A stretch of DNA of 5,809 bases from Erwinia pyri. GTDB lineage: Bacteria; Pseudomonadota; Gammaproteobacteria; Enterobacterales; Enterobacteriaceae. The first letter of the stretch is position 1. Each line of letters starts with the position of its first letter. The DNA lies in assembly GCF_030758455.1 (NCBI RefSeq), contig NZ_CP132356.1, forward strand, positions 1-5,809, read 5' to 3'. The position numbers were made by a program, and so were the translations under genes. Below are positions 5,219-5,809 of the stretch, one piece after another. The notes under the pieces are model-generated. The model saw only the letters and a list, made by a program, of their open reading frames with translations. It had not been told where the DNA came from and searched no databases.

Positions 5219-5241
5219 CTTATATATAAATATATATGTAA
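5219..5241. promoter_or_regulatory. Alternating AT tract, possible promoter core or DNA-unwinding element
   Basis: Bases 5220-5237 consist only of A and T, including TATATAAA and TATATATG, in an otherwise balanced plasmid. Several -10-like hexamers (TATAAA at 5225-5230) fit, but no good -35 lies at 16-18 bases. Its place between a repeated operator and the cargo operon suits either a regulated promoter or an easily melted element. Confidence 0.5.
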
Positions 5242-5262
5242 CCCCCCTATCCCGTCCCGCCC
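5242..5262 (-). other. Canonical G-quadruplex motif on the minus strand (i-motif/C-rich on plus)
   Basis: On the plus strand six C are followed by TAT, CCC, GT, CCC, G, CCC. On the minus strand this is four G-tracts of at least three with loops of 1, 2 and 3 bases, the textbook form of a three-layer intramolecular quadruplex. It sits directly downstream of the AT tract. Confidence 0.75.
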
Positions 5263-5275
5263 GGTGTAAGCACAA

Positions 5276-5292
5276 CCCAACCCAACCTAACC
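5276..5292. repeat. Telomere-like C-rich repeats CCCAA-CCCAA-CCTAA-CC
   Basis: Four C-tracts spaced by AA, AA and TAA lie just after the quadruplex motif. On the minus strand this is a second, weaker G-rich (two-layer) quadruplex candidate. In RNA, 5241-5308 is C-rich and G-poor, the composition favoured by Rho-utilisation sites. Confidence 0.5.
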
Positions 5293-5366
5293 AGCCCCGA
5301 ACCAAACCGCAGGGATCATTGCAGCGGTTCCGTTCGTGTGTCTGGCTTTCAACAGAGGATTCAAGA

Positions 5367-5723
5367 ATGAGTAATAACGATTATTGGCACCCCACCAGCA
5401 AGCCTAAACGTGATTGGGGATTCGGCTCTGTGCAGAGTAAGAAAACGTCCCTGAACCCGATGGAACGACAGCGCCTACAGGACATTGGGCGCAGCCTCCG
5501 CAGCGCAAGCGGTGGCAGGCATCAACGCCTTATCGAGGAAGCAGACCGGCTGATAGGCAACCGCGAGTTAACAGCCGCCGATGCCCGTATGATCGCGCTG
5601 TACGCTAAATCCGGCTCCGCAGCGGGCGCTAACGGCGACACTGGCATTAGTGAAAGCTGGGGCGAGGCGCTCAACCTCCTGCGAGATGCGCAGGACACAA
5701 GCCCCGACAGCGGTACCGAGTAA
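5367..5723 (+). CDS. Uncharacterised 118-residue protein, first gene of the cargo operon
   Basis: I chose the ATG at 5367, preceded by AGAGGA at 5354-5359. Extending the frame back to a GTG at 5175 would translate the operator, AT tract and C-rich region and gives a non-protein-like sequence. The N-terminal 30 residues are polar and aromatic (NNDYWHPTSKPKRDWGFG) and probably flexible. Residues 31-83 form charged helices (PMERQRLQDIGRSLRSA, then RLIEEADRLIGNRELTAADARMIALYAKS); the C-terminal part has a Gly/Ala linker, one helix (ESWGEALNLLRDAQ) and an acidic tail. No catalytic or membrane motif is visible. The stop lies 45 bases before the next start, so it is co-transcribed with the following genes. 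I do not recognise the family; a small all-helical binding or structural protein is the most that can be said. Confidence 0.82.
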   Translation: MSNNDYWHPTSKPKRDWGFGSVQSKKTSLNPMERQRLQDIGRSLRSASGGRHQRLIEEADRLIGNRELTAADARMIALYAKSGSAAGANGDTGISESWGEALNLLRDAQDTSPDSGTE

Positions 5724-5756
5724 TCAAACTGAGTAATCAAACTGAATAATAAACCT
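5718..5756. repeat. 13-base tandem repeat, two exact copies and one degenerate
   Basis: GAGTAATCAAACT occurs at 5718-5730 and 5731-5743, followed by GAATAATAAACCT at 5744-5756 (10 of 13 matching). The first copy contains the stop codon of the 118-residue gene, and the last runs into the next ribosome binding site. It may tune spacing in the operon or be a slippage product. Confidence 0.8.
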
Positions 5757-5768
5757 AGAGGAAACAAC

Positions 5769-5809
5769 ATGCTGACTACAAACGACTCCGCAGTAACTGT
5801 ACTGCCAGT
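5769..5809 (+). CDS. Start of the 285-residue cargo protein, cut by the window edge
   Basis: The ATG at 5769 follows a strong AGAGGA (5757-5762) and encodes MLTTNDSAVTVLP, with two bases (GT) left over. The first base of the window (G) would complete a Val codon, and position 2 begins the frame that is open at the left edge. The proline-, threonine- and aspartate-rich composition also continues smoothly across the join (TVLPV, then PNATPDTGTPT). The simplest reading is one gene split by linearising a circle. Confidence 0.85.
   Translation, partial: MLTTNDSAVTVLP

Noticed and set aside
5175..5366. In-frame extension of the 118-residue gene back to GTG 5175
   Set aside because: It translates the operator, AT tract and C-rich repeats into an unlikely protein; ATG 5367 has a ribosome binding site.
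1..5809. XerCD cer/dif-like multimer resolution site
   Set aside because: I looked by eye for a GGTGCGTAC-type arm with a TTATGTTAAAT-type arm and found no convincing pair; the plasmid has its own serine recombinase.
1..5809. CRISPR array, tRNA, rRNA, transposase or toxin-antitoxin pair
   Set aside because: No regularly spaced repeats with spacers, no tRNA-like cloverleaf, no transposase motif and no recognisable toxin or antitoxin were seen.

Overview
The window reads as a complete small circular plasmid of about 5.8 kb, cut open inside a gene. The last 41 bases hold a strong ribosome binding site, an ATG and 13 codons plus two bases. The first base completes the next codon, and position 2 enters the long reading frame that is already open at the left edge. 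Joined, they give one 285-residue protein. No rRNA, tRNA, CRISPR array or insertion sequence was seen.

Replication most likely uses a diverged ColE1-type RNA-primed origin at about 2215-2620, because several short landmarks of the ColE1/p15A origin appear there in the right order and spacing. No replication initiator protein was recognised. Next to it, on the minus strand, is an Exc1-like DNA-binding coiled-coil protein of the kind found on ColE1-family plasmids. Both point to an enterobacterial (Enterobacterales) host; I cannot name the genus.

Layout around the circle: (a) 2722-3123 minus, Exc1-like protein; (b) 3124-3538, a gene-free control region with GC-rich inverted repeats, a sigma-70 promoter and two dyads; (c) 3539-4174, a serine recombinase, probably for multimer resolution; (d) 4175-4394, a gene-free stretch with a repeat cluster and hairpins; (e) 4395-5171, a 258-residue protein with a coiled coil and a C-terminal helix-turn-helix; (f) 5172-5366, a dense control region with three copies of an operator half-site, an alternating AT tract, a G-quadruplex-capable tract on the minus strand and C-rich telomere-like repeats; (g) a tightly packed run of five uncharacterised genes, 5367-5723, 5769 through the junction to 817, 804-1367 (zinc ribbon), 1398-1709 and 1709-2095 (both with an SPSG-x-x-W motif like that preceding phage HNH nuclease domains); (h) the origin.

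The five-gene run is the unexplained cargo. It is transcribed toward, and in the same direction as, the origin primer RNA, and no obvious terminator lies between. Its small genes, zinc ribbon and orphan HNH-associated domains have a phage-like flavour. No toxin, mobilisation, resistance or Rop gene was recognised. The cargo may be a phage-derived or phage-interfering cassette, but its function cannot be read from sequence alone.
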